Of a DNA stretch of 64,000 bases, positions 34,507-42,672 are shown in pieces (within the stretch, counting starts at the first letter, position 1; each line of letters opens with the position of its first letter). This DNA comes from Streptomyces sp. S4.7 (GTDB lineage Bacteria > Actinomycetota > Actinomycetes > Streptomycetales > Streptomycetaceae), in contig NZ_CP048397.1 in the NCBI RefSeq assembly GCF_010384365.1, positions 992,001 to 1,056,000 of the forward strand. The letters run 5' to 3'. The notes beneath the pieces were generated by a model. That model worked only from the letters and a program-made list of their open reading frames with translations, was not told the origin of the DNA and did not search any database. Made by a program: the position numbers and the translations under genes.

Positions 34507-36156
34507 TCACTGGTTTCCCGCAAGTTCGCCGCTGAGCTTGCGGTGGATGTCGGCGCTGGGATCGTTGAGGCCGACGATCTCGACGGTCTTGCCGCGATGG
34601 GCGTACTTGGTCTCGATCGCGTCCAGGGCGGCGACGGAAGAGGCGTCCCAGATGTGGGCGGCGGTCAGGTCGATGACGACCCTGTCGGGGTCGGTGGCGT
34701 AGTTGAACTGGCCGACGAGGTCGTTGGACGAGGCGAAGAACAGTTCACCGGTGACGGCGTAGACGACATGGCCGCCGTCGGGGTCCAGGACCGAGGTGAC
34801 GTTCGCGAGGTGGGCGACGCGCTTGGCGAAGATCACCATGGCGGTGACGGAGCCGACGACGACACCGATGGCGAGGTTGTCGGTGACGACCACGCAGGCG
34901 ACAGTGATGACCATGACCGCGATCTCCCCGGCGGGCATCCGCCCAAGGGTCTTGGGGGCGATGGAGTGCCAGTCGAAGGTCGCGAACGACACCATCACCA
35001 TCACGGCGACCAGTGCGGCCATGGGGATGTCGGAGACGACCGGACCGAAGACGACGCACAGCACCATCAAGAACACACCGGCCAGAAACGTGGACAGGCG
35101 GGTGCGGGCGCCGGAGACCTTCACGTTGATCATCGTCTGGCCGATCATCGCGCAGCCGCCCATGCCGCCGAAGAAGCCCGTGACGATGTTGGCGATGCCC
35201 TGGCCGACGGACTCACGGGTCTTGGACGAGTGGGTGTCGGTGATGTCGTCGACCAGTTTGGCCGTCATCAACGACTCCATCAGGCCCACCAGGGCCATCG
35301 CGAGCGCGTAGGGGGCGATGGTCGTCAGGGTGTCCGGGGTGAACGGCACATCGGGCAGGCCGGGCACGGGCAGGGAGGACGGCAGGTCGCCCTTGTCACC
35401 GACGGTCGGCACCGCGATACCGGCAGCCACGGTGATCACGGTCAGGATCACGATGGAGACGAGCGGCGCCGGGATCACCTTGGTGACCTTGGGGAAGAAC
35501 ACCATCAGGGCGAGGCCGCCGATGATCAGCGGGTAGACGGGCCAGGGCACGTCGTGCATCTCGGGAACCTGGGCCATGAAGATCAGGATCGCGAGGGCGT
35601 TGACGAAACCGACCATCACCGAGCGCGGCACGAACCGCATCAGCTTCGCCACTCCCAGTGCGCCGAGGGTGATCTGGATGACACCGGCCAGGATGACTGC
35701 GGCGATCAGGTAGCCCAGGCCGTGTTCACGGTTCAGCGGCGCGATCACGAGCGCGATGGCACCGGTCGCGGCGGAGATCATCGCGCGGCGCCCGCCGACG
35801 ATCGAGATGACCACAGCCATGGTGAACGAGGCGAACAGGCCGACGGCGGGGTCCACTCCGGCGATGATCGAGAACGAGATCGCCTCGGGAATCAGCGCAA
35901 GGGCGACCACCAGGCCGGCCAGCACCTCCGTGCGCCAGACTTTCGGGTTGTGCAGCCAGTCCGGCAGCAGGCCGCGCAAACGCGGGGCGGGGGTCAGTAC
36001 GGAAGAAGGCAAGGAAGCAGATACCTGTCGTGTCCGGGCACGCCCCACTGTGGAGCCGGGGGTGCGGGAGAACGCGGAGAGCCAGGTCGGCACCACGCGG
36101 GCGGCCCGCGTGGGCGGACCGGAGGTCTGTGGAGGGACAGAGCCGAGGGCCTTCAC
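34507..36156 (-). CDS. SulP-family anion transporter with STAS domain
   Basis: A SLC26/SulP transporter of up to 549 residues. The transmembrane domain opens GLVVALALIPEAISFSIIAG, followed by LMESLMTAKLVDDITDTH and GFFGGMGGCAMIGQTMINVK. The C-terminal STAS domain (about 440-545) includes DRVVIDLTAAHIWDASSVAALD. It probably imports sulfate or bicarbonate. The start is unsettled: GTG 36156 gives the longest frame, but codons before about 36012 have weak G/C bias and no good ribosome-binding site. It diverges from a MerR regulator over a perfect palindrome. Confidence 0.85.
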   Translation of the reverse strand: MKALGSVPPQTSGPPTRAARVVPTWLSAFSRTPGSTVGRARTRQVSASLPSSVLTPAPRLRGLLPDWLHNPKVWRTEVLAGLVVALALIPEAISFSIIAGVDPAVGLFASFTMAVVISIVGGRRAMISAATGAIALVIAPLNREHGLGYLIAAVILAGVIQITLGALGVAKLMRFVPRSVMVGFVNALAILIFMAQVPEMHDVPWPVYPLIIGGLALMVFFPKVTKVIPAPLVSIVILTVITVAAGIAVPTVGDKGDLPSSLPVPGLPDVPFTPDTLTTIAPYALAMALVGLMESLMTAKLVDDITDTHSSKTRESVGQGIANIVTGFFGGMGGCAMIGQTMINVKVSGARTRLSTFLAGVFLMVLCVVFGPVVSDIPMAALVAVMVMVSFATFDWHSIAPKTLGRMPAGEIAVMVITVACVVVTDNLAIGVVVGSVTAMVIFAKRVAHLANVTSVLDPDGGHVVYAVTGELFFASSNDLVGQFNYATDPDRVVIDLTAAHIWDASSVAALDAIETKYAHRGKTVEIVGLNDPSADIHRKLSGELAGNQ

Positions 36157-36195
36157 CGAAGCTCGGGCAGGCGACTCACATCGGGCGACGAGGGG

Positions 36196-36228
36196 TCACG
36201 GCGGGCAGGGGGCGGCGGTCGGCGTCAT
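36196..36228 (-). other. possible 10-codon Cys-containing leader ORF
   Basis: ATG 36228 preceded by GGAGAGAG encodes MTPTAAPCPP and stops at 36196, 40 bp before the longest SulP frame. Short Cys-bearing leader ORFs control some sulfur genes in actinobacteria. With one cysteine and no visible attenuator this is tentative. Confidence 0.2.
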
Positions 36229-36337
36229 GGGCTCGCGCACGCTCTCTCCTGCAAGGATCGGATCTTCACCGGGGGCGACGTCGGCACCGGCACAGCGGTG
36301 TCGGGGCAACGCGGGTCGCCCTCACCACGAGAAACCC

Positions 36338-36357
36338 TACCCTAACGTTAGGATAGA
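36338..36357. promoter_or_regulatory. MerR-type operator between sulP and merR
   Basis: CTACCCTAACGTTAGGATAG is a 20-bp dyad with one mismatched pair and a perfect 12-bp core, CCTAACGTTAGG (36341-36352). It lies 59 bp before the MerR start in the divergent region. MerR proteins bind dyads of this size between promoter elements. Confidence 0.65.
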
Positions 36358-36415
36358 CATCGGTCAGGTTGCACGGAACGCAGCCCGGCGCGGACAAGAA
36401 GGGTCTTGGTGCGGC

Positions 36416-36829
36416 GTGGACGACAAGCACATGCAGATCGGCGAAGTCGCCGCGCGGACCGATCTGTCGCTTCGGACCATCCGGCACTACGAGGAGACGG
36501 GTCTGGTCCTCCCCTCCGCCCGCTCCCAGGGAGGCTTCCGCCTCTACACCGAAGCCGACGTCGCCCGCCTCATGGTGATCCGCCGCATGAAGCCGCTCGG
36601 CTTCTCCCTCGACCAGATGCGCGACCTGCTGGAGGCCACCGAGCGCCTCGACAGCGGCGCCGATCTCGACGCCGCCGAGCGAGAGAACCTGCTGGACCGC
36701 GTACGCACCTACGAACAGGCCGCCTCCGAACAGGTGGACAGGCTTCGTGTCCAGCTCTCCCGCGCCGAGGACTTCGCCGCCACCCTCCGCACCCGCCTGG
36801 AGCAGGACGCGTCCATCAGCCTGTCCTGA
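36416..36829 (+). CDS. MerR-family transcriptional regulator
   Basis: A 137-residue regulator. The winged helix is MQIGEVAARTDLSLRTIRHYEETGLVLPS as HTH plus wing (residues 6-34), with GGFRLYTEADVARLMVIRRMKPLGFSLDQMRDLL following. A dimerisation coiled coil (residues 80-130) ends the protein, with no C-terminal effector domain and no cysteine cluster, so it is not a simple metal sensor. GTG 36416 is used; ATG 36431 is possible. Its likely target is the divergent SulP transporter and itself. Confidence 0.88.
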   Translation: MDDKHMQIGEVAARTDLSLRTIRHYEETGLVLPSARSQGGFRLYTEADVARLMVIRRMKPLGFSLDQMRDLLEATERLDSGADLDAAERENLLDRVRTYEQAASEQVDRLRVQLSRAEDFAATLRTRLEQDASISLS

Positions 36830-36916
36830 CCCACGCGCCCCATCGCGCCCGGCCCGCGCACTTGTTCCTGAAGGTCGATGTGGCGTGCGGGGTCGGGCGA
36901 GTCGGCGAGTTCGGCG

Positions 36917-37240
36917 TCAGGAGTCGCTTTCCGGGGGTGTCGTGTGGTGGTCCGCGTCGTCGTCCCGGGTCGCAGGGTCACTGAGGAGGGATACGCCGAA
37001 GGCGTGCAAGCGCTCCATCGCCCCCCTGTCCGGCGATGTCCGACGGGCCAGGGCTTTGTGGATCTCCTGGTAGACCGATGCCTCCAGACCGCAGCGGCGG
37101 CAGTCCTTCAGGTGCGCGGCGACCCGGCGCGCGGTTACCTCGTCCGTCTCCCCGTCCAGGTAGGACTGCAGCACGCGCGCGACCTGAAGGCAGTTCATCC
37201 GGCGCTCGGCCGCTGAACGCCGCCATGGAATCCTGTTCAC
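36917..37240 (-). CDS. zinc-binding anti-sigma factor (ZAS, RsrA-like)
   Basis: A 107-residue zinc-finger anti-sigma factor. Ligands are Cys17, His43, Cys47 and Cys50 (AAHLKDCRRC). The spacing 26-4-3 equals that of RsrA (Cys11, His37, Cys41, Cys44), whose zinc site opens on thiol oxidation. It starts at GTG 37240 in a GTGA overlap with the ECF sigma stop, the usual cognate-pair arrangement. It should bind and inhibit that sigma factor in reduced cells. The C-terminal 40 residues are polar and probably disordered. Confidence 0.88.
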   Translation of the reverse strand: MNRIPWRRSAAERRMNCLQVARVLQSYLDGETDEVTARRVAAHLKDCRRCGLEASVYQEIHKALARRTSPDRGAMERLHAFGVSLLSDPATRDDDADHHTTPPESDS

Positions 37241-37806
37241 ATCACACCCCGCTTCGGTGCCAGTCCGGCTGTGGCCAGTCGCGCCCGAATCCGTTTGCGT
37301 GCCCGGTGCAACCGACTCATCACGGTGCCTTCCGGTACATCCAGCAGGTGGGCGGCCTCCGCGTAGGTGAGGCCGTCGATGTCCACCAGCTGCACCACCT
37401 GACGGTGTTTGTCCGGCAGGGCACACAGCGCCTCGTCCACCACGTCGTCGAACGCCTCACCCACCACGACCTCTTCCGCCGATCCGCTGGGACCCGCGGA
37501 ACTGAGCCGGTCCAGGTCGGTGTCAGGGTCGTCCAGAAGGTGGGGACGGCGGCGACGGTGGCGATTGATCTCGGCCCGCCGCATGATCGTCAGCAGCCAT
37601 GCGCGGGGGTGCCTCCCGTCGAAGCCCTCGATGGCCCGGTAGGCGCGCAGCAAGGTTTCCTGCACGAGGTCCTCGGCGTCCGCCGGCTGCGCGGTGAGTG
37701 TCATCGCCACACGCAGCAGCACATCCACCTCGGGCAGCACGTGAGCGGCGAACGCCCGCTCCTGCGGGTCCGCAGGGCCCGGCGGCGCTGTCACTTCGTC
37801 TTCCAC
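37237..37806 (-). CDS. ECF sigma factor (SigR-like)
   Basis: A 189-residue sigma factor with regions 2 and 4 only. Region 2 is MTLTAQPADAEDLVQETLLR, RAYRAIEGF and HPRAWLLTIMRRAEINRHRR. Region 4 is LPDKHRQVVQLVDIDGLTYA then EAAHLLDVPEGTVMSRLHRARKR. A GTG start at 37806 is supported by promoter geometry: a GGAAT-N19-GTT promoter ends 9 nt before it, implying a leaderless mRNA and autoregulation. The frame is open further upstream but without family similarity. It is co-translated with its zinc anti-sigma factor. Confidence 0.92.
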   Translation of the reverse strand: MEDEVTAPPGPADPQERAFAAHVLPEVDVLLRVAMTLTAQPADAEDLVQETLLRAYRAIEGFDGRHPRAWLLTIMRRAEINRHRRRRPHLLDDPDTDLDRLSSAGPSGSAEEVVVGEAFDDVVDEALCALPDKHRQVVQLVDIDGLTYAEAAHLLDVPEGTVMSRLHRARKRIRARLATAGLAPKRGVM

Positions 37807-37814
37807 ACGGCGGA

Positions 37815-37841
37815 AACCCCTCGGGTCAGGGTCCGCATTCC
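37815..37841 (-). promoter_or_regulatory. ECF promoter of the sigma factor gene
   Basis: On the minus strand GGAAT (37841-37837), 19 bp, then GTT (37817-37815), extended as GGAATGCGG and GAGGGGTTTCCG. This matches the SigR-type pattern GGAAT-N18/19-GTT. The start codon GTG lies 9 nt after the -10. Confidence 0.75.
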
Positions 37842-37913
37842 CTCTTCTTCCTTCTTCTTGTGCTCTGAGACCCGCTCCGGTGCCGCCGTGGCCCTGGGCG
37901 GGGCGCGCAGCCT

Positions 37914-37940
37914 GGAATGCGGGTCCAGGCTGAAGGGGTT
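37914..37940 (+). promoter_or_regulatory. ECF promoter of the divergent zinc-finger gene
   Basis: GGAAT (37914-37918), 19 bp, GTT (37938-37940), with the same flanks (GGAATGCGG; AAGGGGTTTCCG) as the opposing sigma-gene promoter. The ATG at 37949 is 9 nt downstream, the same distance as in the sigma gene, so this transcript is also likely leaderless. Confidence 0.75.
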
Positions 37941-37948
37941 TCCGCTGC

Positions 37949-38260
37949 ATGAAGAAGCAGCGCGCTTCCGGGCCGAGGCCAGTGTGGACCGAGTGCCGGG
38001 AGAAGTTTCGGCATGTACGGCTGCGCGGCGCGGTGGAAGCGTACGCCGACGGGCAGCTCCGCGGTGCACACCGCGTACGGGTAGCCGCCCACGTCGCCGA
38101 CTGCTGGACCTGCAGCGGCAGAGTGCAACTGCTGCGGTTGATCAAGGCATCCCTCAGGCACCATCCCCGGCGGACACCCCCCACCCTCGCGTCGGCCCGG
38201 GCACGGCACTTCGCTCAGAGCCTCCCCAGGTGGCCGGGCCAGGACCGGCCGTACCGTTGA
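37949..38260 (+). CDS. small zinc-finger (HxxxCxxC) anti-sigma-like protein
   Basis: A 103-residue protein with a second ZAS-like core: VEAYADGQLRGAHRVRVAAH then VADCWTC, giving His48, Cys52 and Cys55. At the position of the first ligand in the cognate anti-sigma (26 residues before the His) it has His22 instead of Cys; Cys16 is six residues further off. It is divergent from the ECF sigma gene and shares its promoter pattern. It may be a second anti-sigma, a decoy or an unrelated zinc-finger regulator. The basic C-terminus resembles no family I know. Confidence 0.65.
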   Translation: MKKQRASGPRPVWTECREKFRHVRLRGAVEAYADGQLRGAHRVRVAAHVADCWTCSGRVQLLRLIKASLRHHPRRTPPTLASARARHFAQSLPRWPGQDRPYR

Positions 38261-38476
38261 AGTACGGCGCTCCGGCAAGCGAATCGGGTGGCCGGGAGTC
38301 CGGTTCCGGCTGGTCGGCGGCAGACCGCGGCGCGGCGAGCCGACGCCCGTGATCTCGGTGCCCGCGGCGTCGTCGTGGCGCCCGGGTCCGGCGCAGCCGC
38401 TCCGTCCGCGGGGCCGCGGCGGAAACCCGTCGGCCGGCGCTCGTCATATCCCCTCTGCCAGGGCGTGACCGGAACA

Positions 38477-39544
38477 TCACATGGACCGGTCAGGGACCAC
38501 CCAGCGGTGCGCCGAGGGCAGGCGCAGCCGGACATGTTCCGAGGGGGCGGGCGGGGTGCCCGGCGGCAGGAGCACGTGTACGGGGCCGGCGGCCGTGTCG
38601 GCGACGAGAGCCGTGAACGCGCCTTCCGGGCGCGCGCTGTGCACCACGGCGGCCACGGTGTCCGGGCCGGTGCCGACCCGGACGGCTTCGGGGCGGATCA
38701 CCAGGTGCCCGGGGCCGCGGTGGGCGACGGTGTCGGGCAGGTCGAGTTCTCCCAGGGGGCACGCGAAGCGTCCCTGCGGTGTGACGTGGCCGGGGAGCGC
38801 GGTGGGGCAGCCGAGGAAGCGGGCCACGGCCAGGGATGCCGGGCGGGCGTAGAGCTCGGCGGGCCGCGCCTGCTGAAGGAGACTGCCCTGGTCGAGCAGG
38901 GCGACCGTGTCGGCGACCGCGGCGGCTTCCGTCTGGTCGTGGGTGACCAGGACGGTGGTCACCGCCAGCTCCCGCTGGACCGTGGTGAGCAGGTCGCGCA
39001 TGGTGTGCCGCAGGCTCGGGTCCAGGGCACTGAACGGTTCGTCGAGGAGCAGTACGGCCGGTTCGGCGGACAGTGCGCGGGCGAGGGCGACGCGCTGGGC
39101 CTGGCCCCCGGAGAGTTGGCGGGGGTAGCGGGCTGCGAGCGCCCCCAGGCCGACGCGCTCCAGATGGGCGAGTGCTCCGGTCCGGGCGTCGCGGCGGGAG
39201 CGGCCACGCATGCGGGCGGGGAAGGCCACGTTGTCCAGCACTGTGCGGTGCGGCAGGAGCATGGGCTGCTGGAAGACCACCGCGGCGCCGCGGTGTTCCG
39301 GCGGGACGCGGGTCACATCGGTGCCACCGAGGTGGACGGTGCCGCGGCTGGGGGCGAGGAGGCCGGCGGCGACGTGCACGGTGGTGGTCTTGCCGCAGCC
39401 GGAGGGGCCGAGCAGCGCCAGCAGCCGACCGTCGGCGACATTGAGGTCGAGGTCCTTGAGGACGGGGGCGCGATGCCCGGGATAGGTGACGGTGATCCGT
39501 TCCAGACTCAGACCGGGGACGGGAGCAAAGGACGAGGGAGTCAT
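38477..39544 (-). CDS. ABC transporter ATPase (YnjD/PotA-like)
   Basis: A 355-residue importer ATPase. Walker A is GPSGCGKTT (residues 46-54), the signature is QLSGGQAQRVALARAL and Walker B is VLLLDEPFSALDP, followed by VTHDQTEA. A C-terminal TOBE-like regulatory domain fills the last 110 residues. It completes a four-gene operon with two permeases and a binding lipoprotein; its start overlaps the upstream permease stop by one base. The gene order resembles ynjBCD of enterobacteria. The solute is unknown. Confidence 0.9.
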   Translation of the reverse strand: MTPSSFAPVPGLSLERITVTYPGHRAPVLKDLDLNVADGRLLALLGPSGCGKTTTVHVAAGLLAPSRGTVHLGGTDVTRVPPEHRGAAVVFQQPMLLPHRTVLDNVAFPARMRGRSRRDARTGALAHLERVGLGALAARYPRQLSGGQAQRVALARALSAEPAVLLLDEPFSALDPSLRHTMRDLLTTVQRELAVTTVLVTHDQTEAAAVADTVALLDQGSLLQQARPAELYARPASLAVARFLGCPTALPGHVTPQGRFACPLGELDLPDTVAHRGPGHLVIRPEAVRVGTGPDTVAAVVHSARPEGAFTALVADTAAGPVHVLLPPGTPPAPSEHVRLRLPSAHRWVVPDRSM

Positions 39545-40386
39545 CACGGTCGGCGCTCGATTCCCGGGGCGGCGGAGGAAGGGGAAGGGTCGGGGTCGGT
39601 CCAGACCGCTCGATGGCGCCGCAGCAGTGCCGCACTCACGCCGAACAGCAGGACGGGTGGGGCAACGGTGAGAATGCCCAGTACGGCGGTCAGTGCCTGG
39701 TTGCCGCTGCCCGCGGCCGTAGCGAACAACAGGAGCGGCAGTGTGGTGACGACCCCGCCGCCGACCAATACGGTCATCAGGTACTCGCTCCATGACACCA
39801 GGAAGGCCAGGGTCGCCGAAGCCAGCAGGGCCGGGGCGAGTGCGGGCAGGGTGACATGGCGCAGGACGGCGGTACGGGACGCCCCGAGGGTGCGGGCCGT
39901 CTGCTCCATGCGCAGGTCGTACGTGGCGTAGCCGCCGATCATGACGAGGACCGTGTAGGGCAGGGCGGGCACCAGGTGGACGAGGGCGACGCCGGCCGGC
40001 TGGTCGGAGAGTCCGGCCCGGACGAACACTTCCTGGACACCCACCGCCAGTGCGAACGGGGGGACCAGAACGGGGGCGAGCAGCAGCAGGCGCACCAGTC
40101 CCGCGGCCGGTGGGCGGTACAGGACCAGGCCCCGCGCGGCCAGCGCCCCGAGCGCGGTGGCGGTCATGGCCGTGGTCAGCGCGAGTCCCAGCGAGGTGCC
40201 GGTCGCGGCGATCACCCGCTGCTGGGGGGCGGCGGACTGGCCCCACGCGTGGAGGGAGAAATCCTGCGGCACAAGCGCCGGGTACACCCATCGCCCGGCG
40301 AAGGCCCAGATCAGCAGGGGCAGCAGGGGGGCTGCGATCCAGAGGGTGAGCATCGCGAATCCGGCGCTGTGCAGGGCCCGCCTCAT
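39544..40386 (-). CDS. ABC transporter permease (YnjC C-terminal-like)
   Basis: A 280-residue permease with six predicted spans. The EAA loop, which docks the ATPase, reads MEQTARTLGASRTAVLRHVT then LPALAPALL. It overlaps the upstream permease gene by 4 bp (ATGA). Together the two permeases equal the double-length YnjC of E. coli, here encoded as separate subunits. Confidence 0.88.
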   Translation of the reverse strand: MRRALHSAGFAMLTLWIAAPLLPLLIWAFAGRWVYPALVPQDFSLHAWGQSAAPQQRVIAATGTSLGLALTTAMTATALGALAARGLVLYRPPAAGLVRLLLLAPVLVPPFALAVGVQEVFVRAGLSDQPAGVALVHLVPALPYTVLVMIGGYATYDLRMEQTARTLGASRTAVLRHVTLPALAPALLASATLAFLVSWSEYLMTVLVGGGVVTTLPLLLFATAAGSGNQALTAVLGILTVAPPVLLFGVSAALLRRHRAVWTDPDPSPSSAAPGIERRP

Positions 40387-41252
40387 GGTCCGGTCCTTGC
40401 CAGGAGCAGTCGGCGGGAGATCGCCGCGGCGGCGAGGGCCACGAGGGCGATCACCAGGCCGATCACGACCGCGAGGGCCAGGGCGGCGGGCCGGTCGTCG
40501 AGTTCCACCGAGCGGTAGAGCTCGACCGCGTCCACCGACAGGGCACGCGGGACGGTCGCTCCCAGCAGCGCCGGGGCCTCGTAGGCGGCGAAGGTGAACG
40601 CGAAGACCAGCAGGCACGCCTCGGTGAGAGCCGGGGCCAGCAGCGGCAGGGTGACGTGCCTCAGACGGCGCAGCCGTCCGGCTCCCAGGGTGCGTACCGC
40701 GTTCTCCAGGTCGCGTACGGCGGGTGTGTAGGCAGCCAGCAGCATGATCGCGACGAAGGGAGCCTCTTTCCATACGTAGGCGAGCAGAACGGCGCTGGGG
40801 GCGGAACCGGCGACGAGTGCGGGGAAGTCCGCGGGCCCGTCGGTCCATCCCGCGGCGTGGGTGAGCCGGGAGATGAGCCCCGACCCGGAAAGCAGCAGTG
40901 CGAACGCCGCGGCGGCGAGCAGGTGCGGGACGGCGAGCGTGGCGCGGGCGGCGGTCTCCAGGGCGGCCCGGCCGCGGCGGGAGCCACTGACCGCACCCAC
41001 CACGGCCAGTGCCAGCACAGCAGACGCCACGGTGCTGAGCGTGGCGATCTTCAGGCTGAGCAGCAGGGAATCGGCGAAGGCCGGGTCACGCAGGAGCCCC
41101 GCGTAGGCGGAAAGGCTCCAGCCCCGGCCCAGGCCATCGGCAAGGCTGCCGCGGCCCGCGAGCAGCAAGGCACCGCCTGCGAAGGCGACGAGGGCCAGAG
41201 CGGGAGCCGTCAGCAGCAGTCCCCGCCATCGCGGCGACATCGGCATGGTCAC
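40383..41252 (-). CDS. ABC transporter permease (YnjC N-terminal-like)
   Basis: A 289-residue permease with six spans and the EAA loop LENAVRTLGAGRLRRLRHVT then LPLLAPAL. It starts at GTG 41252 in a GTGA overlap with the binding-protein stop (an in-frame ATG lies two codons on). As second gene of the operon it is expected to pair with the next permease as a heterodimer. Confidence 0.88.
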   Translation of the reverse strand: MTMPMSPRWRGLLLTAPALALVAFAGGALLLAGRGSLADGLGRGWSLSAYAGLLRDPAFADSLLLSLKIATLSTVASAVLALAVVGAVSGSRRGRAALETAARATLAVPHLLAAAAFALLLSGSGLISRLTHAAGWTDGPADFPALVAGSAPSAVLLAYVWKEAPFVAIMLLAAYTPAVRDLENAVRTLGAGRLRRLRHVTLPLLAPALTEACLLVFAFTFAAYEAPALLGATVPRALSVDAVELYRSVELDDRPAALALAVVIGLVIALVALAAAAISRRLLLARTGP

Positions 41253-42514
41253 GAGGTGGAGGCGACTTCCTGCTTCCAGCCCTTGTCCAGCGGCCCCACC
41301 CAGTCACCGCTCAGTTCGGGGCGGGCGTTTCGGGACAGTTCCTCGATCGGGAGTGTGGTCTCCGGAGTGGTCAGCGAGGCGAACTTCTCTCGCCACTTCT
41401 CGGGTAGCTGTTCCTGGTCCAGCACCGTGTAGGCGCCCCAGCCGCCGGGACGGGCCTTGGCGTACTGCATTTCGGGCGAGAGCAGCAGGTCGGACAGCAC
41501 GAGTGCCGCTTCCCGGTGGGCGGCGTTCTTGGGCACCGCGAGATAGCTGGTGTTTCCCAGGGTTCCGTCCTCGGGCACGAACACCCGCGCGCTCGGGGGG
41601 AACTGGCCCTTGTCGACGAGGGCGGGGACCTCCGCCGGGTTGTAGGTCATCGTCATGTCGACCTCGCCGTTGGCGAAGAGGTCGTTCAGCGCCGCCTGGT
41701 CCCTCGGATAGGTGGTGCCCTGACGCCACAGGGCGGACCTCAGCACGTTCAGGTCCTTCCACAGGCCGGGGGCGAGCGTTTCGTACGCCTTCTTGCTGTA
41801 GGCAGGGGGGACGGGCTCATCCTGGGCACCGGCGAGGAGGAGCTGGCGCACGAAGGCCGAACCGGTGAAGTCCGGGGGCGCCGGATAGGTGAACCGACCA
41901 GGGTTCTCCTTGATCCATGCGGTCAGGGCGCCCATGGTGCGGGGCGGTTCGGCGAGCTTGGCCGAGTCGTGGACGAACGCGAACTGGGCTCGGCTCCACG
42001 GCGTTTCGCAGTCGTCGACCGGGGTGCCGAAGTCCTGGGCGAGGGTGGGATCGGTACCGTCCAGGTACTTCTGATTCGGCATCAGGCCGGTGTATCCGCA
42101 CAGCCACAGGTCCGCCTGCTTTCCGGTACGGAAGTTCTCTCCGTTGACCCACACCAGGTCCACCGCACCGCCGCTTCCTTTGCCGGCCCGCTGATCGCCG
42201 AGGATCTTCTGCACGGCGTCCTGGGTGTCGGCCACGGGGACGCGCTTGACCGTGATCCCGAGCTTCTTCGCCGCCGGGGCGACTTCGTCGTCGATGTAGG
42301 AGTTGGCTCCCTTGTCGCCGCCGAACATGAACAGGTTGACGCTCTGGCCTTTCGCGTCGGCGCGCAGCTGGGCCCAGTCCTTCGCGGGCGGCTCCGCCCC
42401 ACTGGTGCCGGGGCCGGAGCAGGCGGCTGTCAGCAGCCCGGCCACGACGGTTCCAACGGCCAGAGCCGTGCCGCTGCCGGCGGGCCGCCCGGTGTGCCGC
42501 GTCCGTATCCGCAT
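41249..42514 (-). CDS. ABC transporter substrate-binding lipoprotein (YnjB-like)
   Basis: A 421-residue lipoprotein. The lipobox LLTAAC places the lipidated Cys at residue 32. The mature protein is a class II-type binding fold with VNLFMFGGDKGANSYIDDEVAP near its start and DLVWVNGENFRTGKQADLWLC, features of the YnjB group. The ATG at 42514 follows AAGGAGC. A GGAAG-N19-GTT promoter lies 85 bp upstream. The ligand is not predictable; YnjB-type systems remain uncharacterised. Confidence 0.87.
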   Translation of the reverse strand: MRIRTRHTGRPAGSGTALAVGTVVAGLLTAACSGPGTSGAEPPAKDWAQLRADAKGQSVNLFMFGGDKGANSYIDDEVAPAAKKLGITVKRVPVADTQDAVQKILGDQRAGKGSGGAVDLVWVNGENFRTGKQADLWLCGYTGLMPNQKYLDGTDPTLAQDFGTPVDDCETPWSRAQFAFVHDSAKLAEPPRTMGALTAWIKENPGRFTYPAPPDFTGSAFVRQLLLAGAQDEPVPPAYSKKAYETLAPGLWKDLNVLRSALWRQGTTYPRDQAALNDLFANGEVDMTMTYNPAEVPALVDKGQFPPSARVFVPEDGTLGNTSYLAVPKNAAHREAALVLSDLLLSPEMQYAKARPGGWGAYTVLDQEQLPEKWREKFASLTTPETTLPIEELSRNARPELSGDWVGPLDKGWKQEVASTS

Positions 42515-42598
42515 GTGCACTGCTCCTTCGGCTGTTCTCACGGTGGTGTCTCCCGCGCGACGCGGGACAGGCTCGCGAACGTCATCGCGCAGAAAGGG

Positions 42599-42625
42599 AA
42601 CACAGCCGGGTGCTCGCAGGCTTCC
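42599..42625 (-). promoter_or_regulatory. candidate ECF promoter of the YnjBCD-like operon
   Basis: On the minus strand GGAAG (42625-42621), 19 bp, GTT (42601-42599), followed by CCC. One mismatch to the GGAAT of the sigma gene's own promoter. Because the flanks are GGGAA...TTCCC, the plus strand carries a weaker version (GGAAC-N19-CTT) facing the phosphatidyltransferase gene. Confidence 0.55.
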
Positions 42626-42672
42626 CTTTGCGTCCGCCGGTACGGTGCCGGTGTGGCGGAAGGAGACAAGCG

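Noticed and set aside
33973..36345. A 790-residue plus-strand frame through the SulP gene
   Set aside because: Only its first 130 residues resemble a protein family; the rest is antisense to the transporter and arises from the frameshift.
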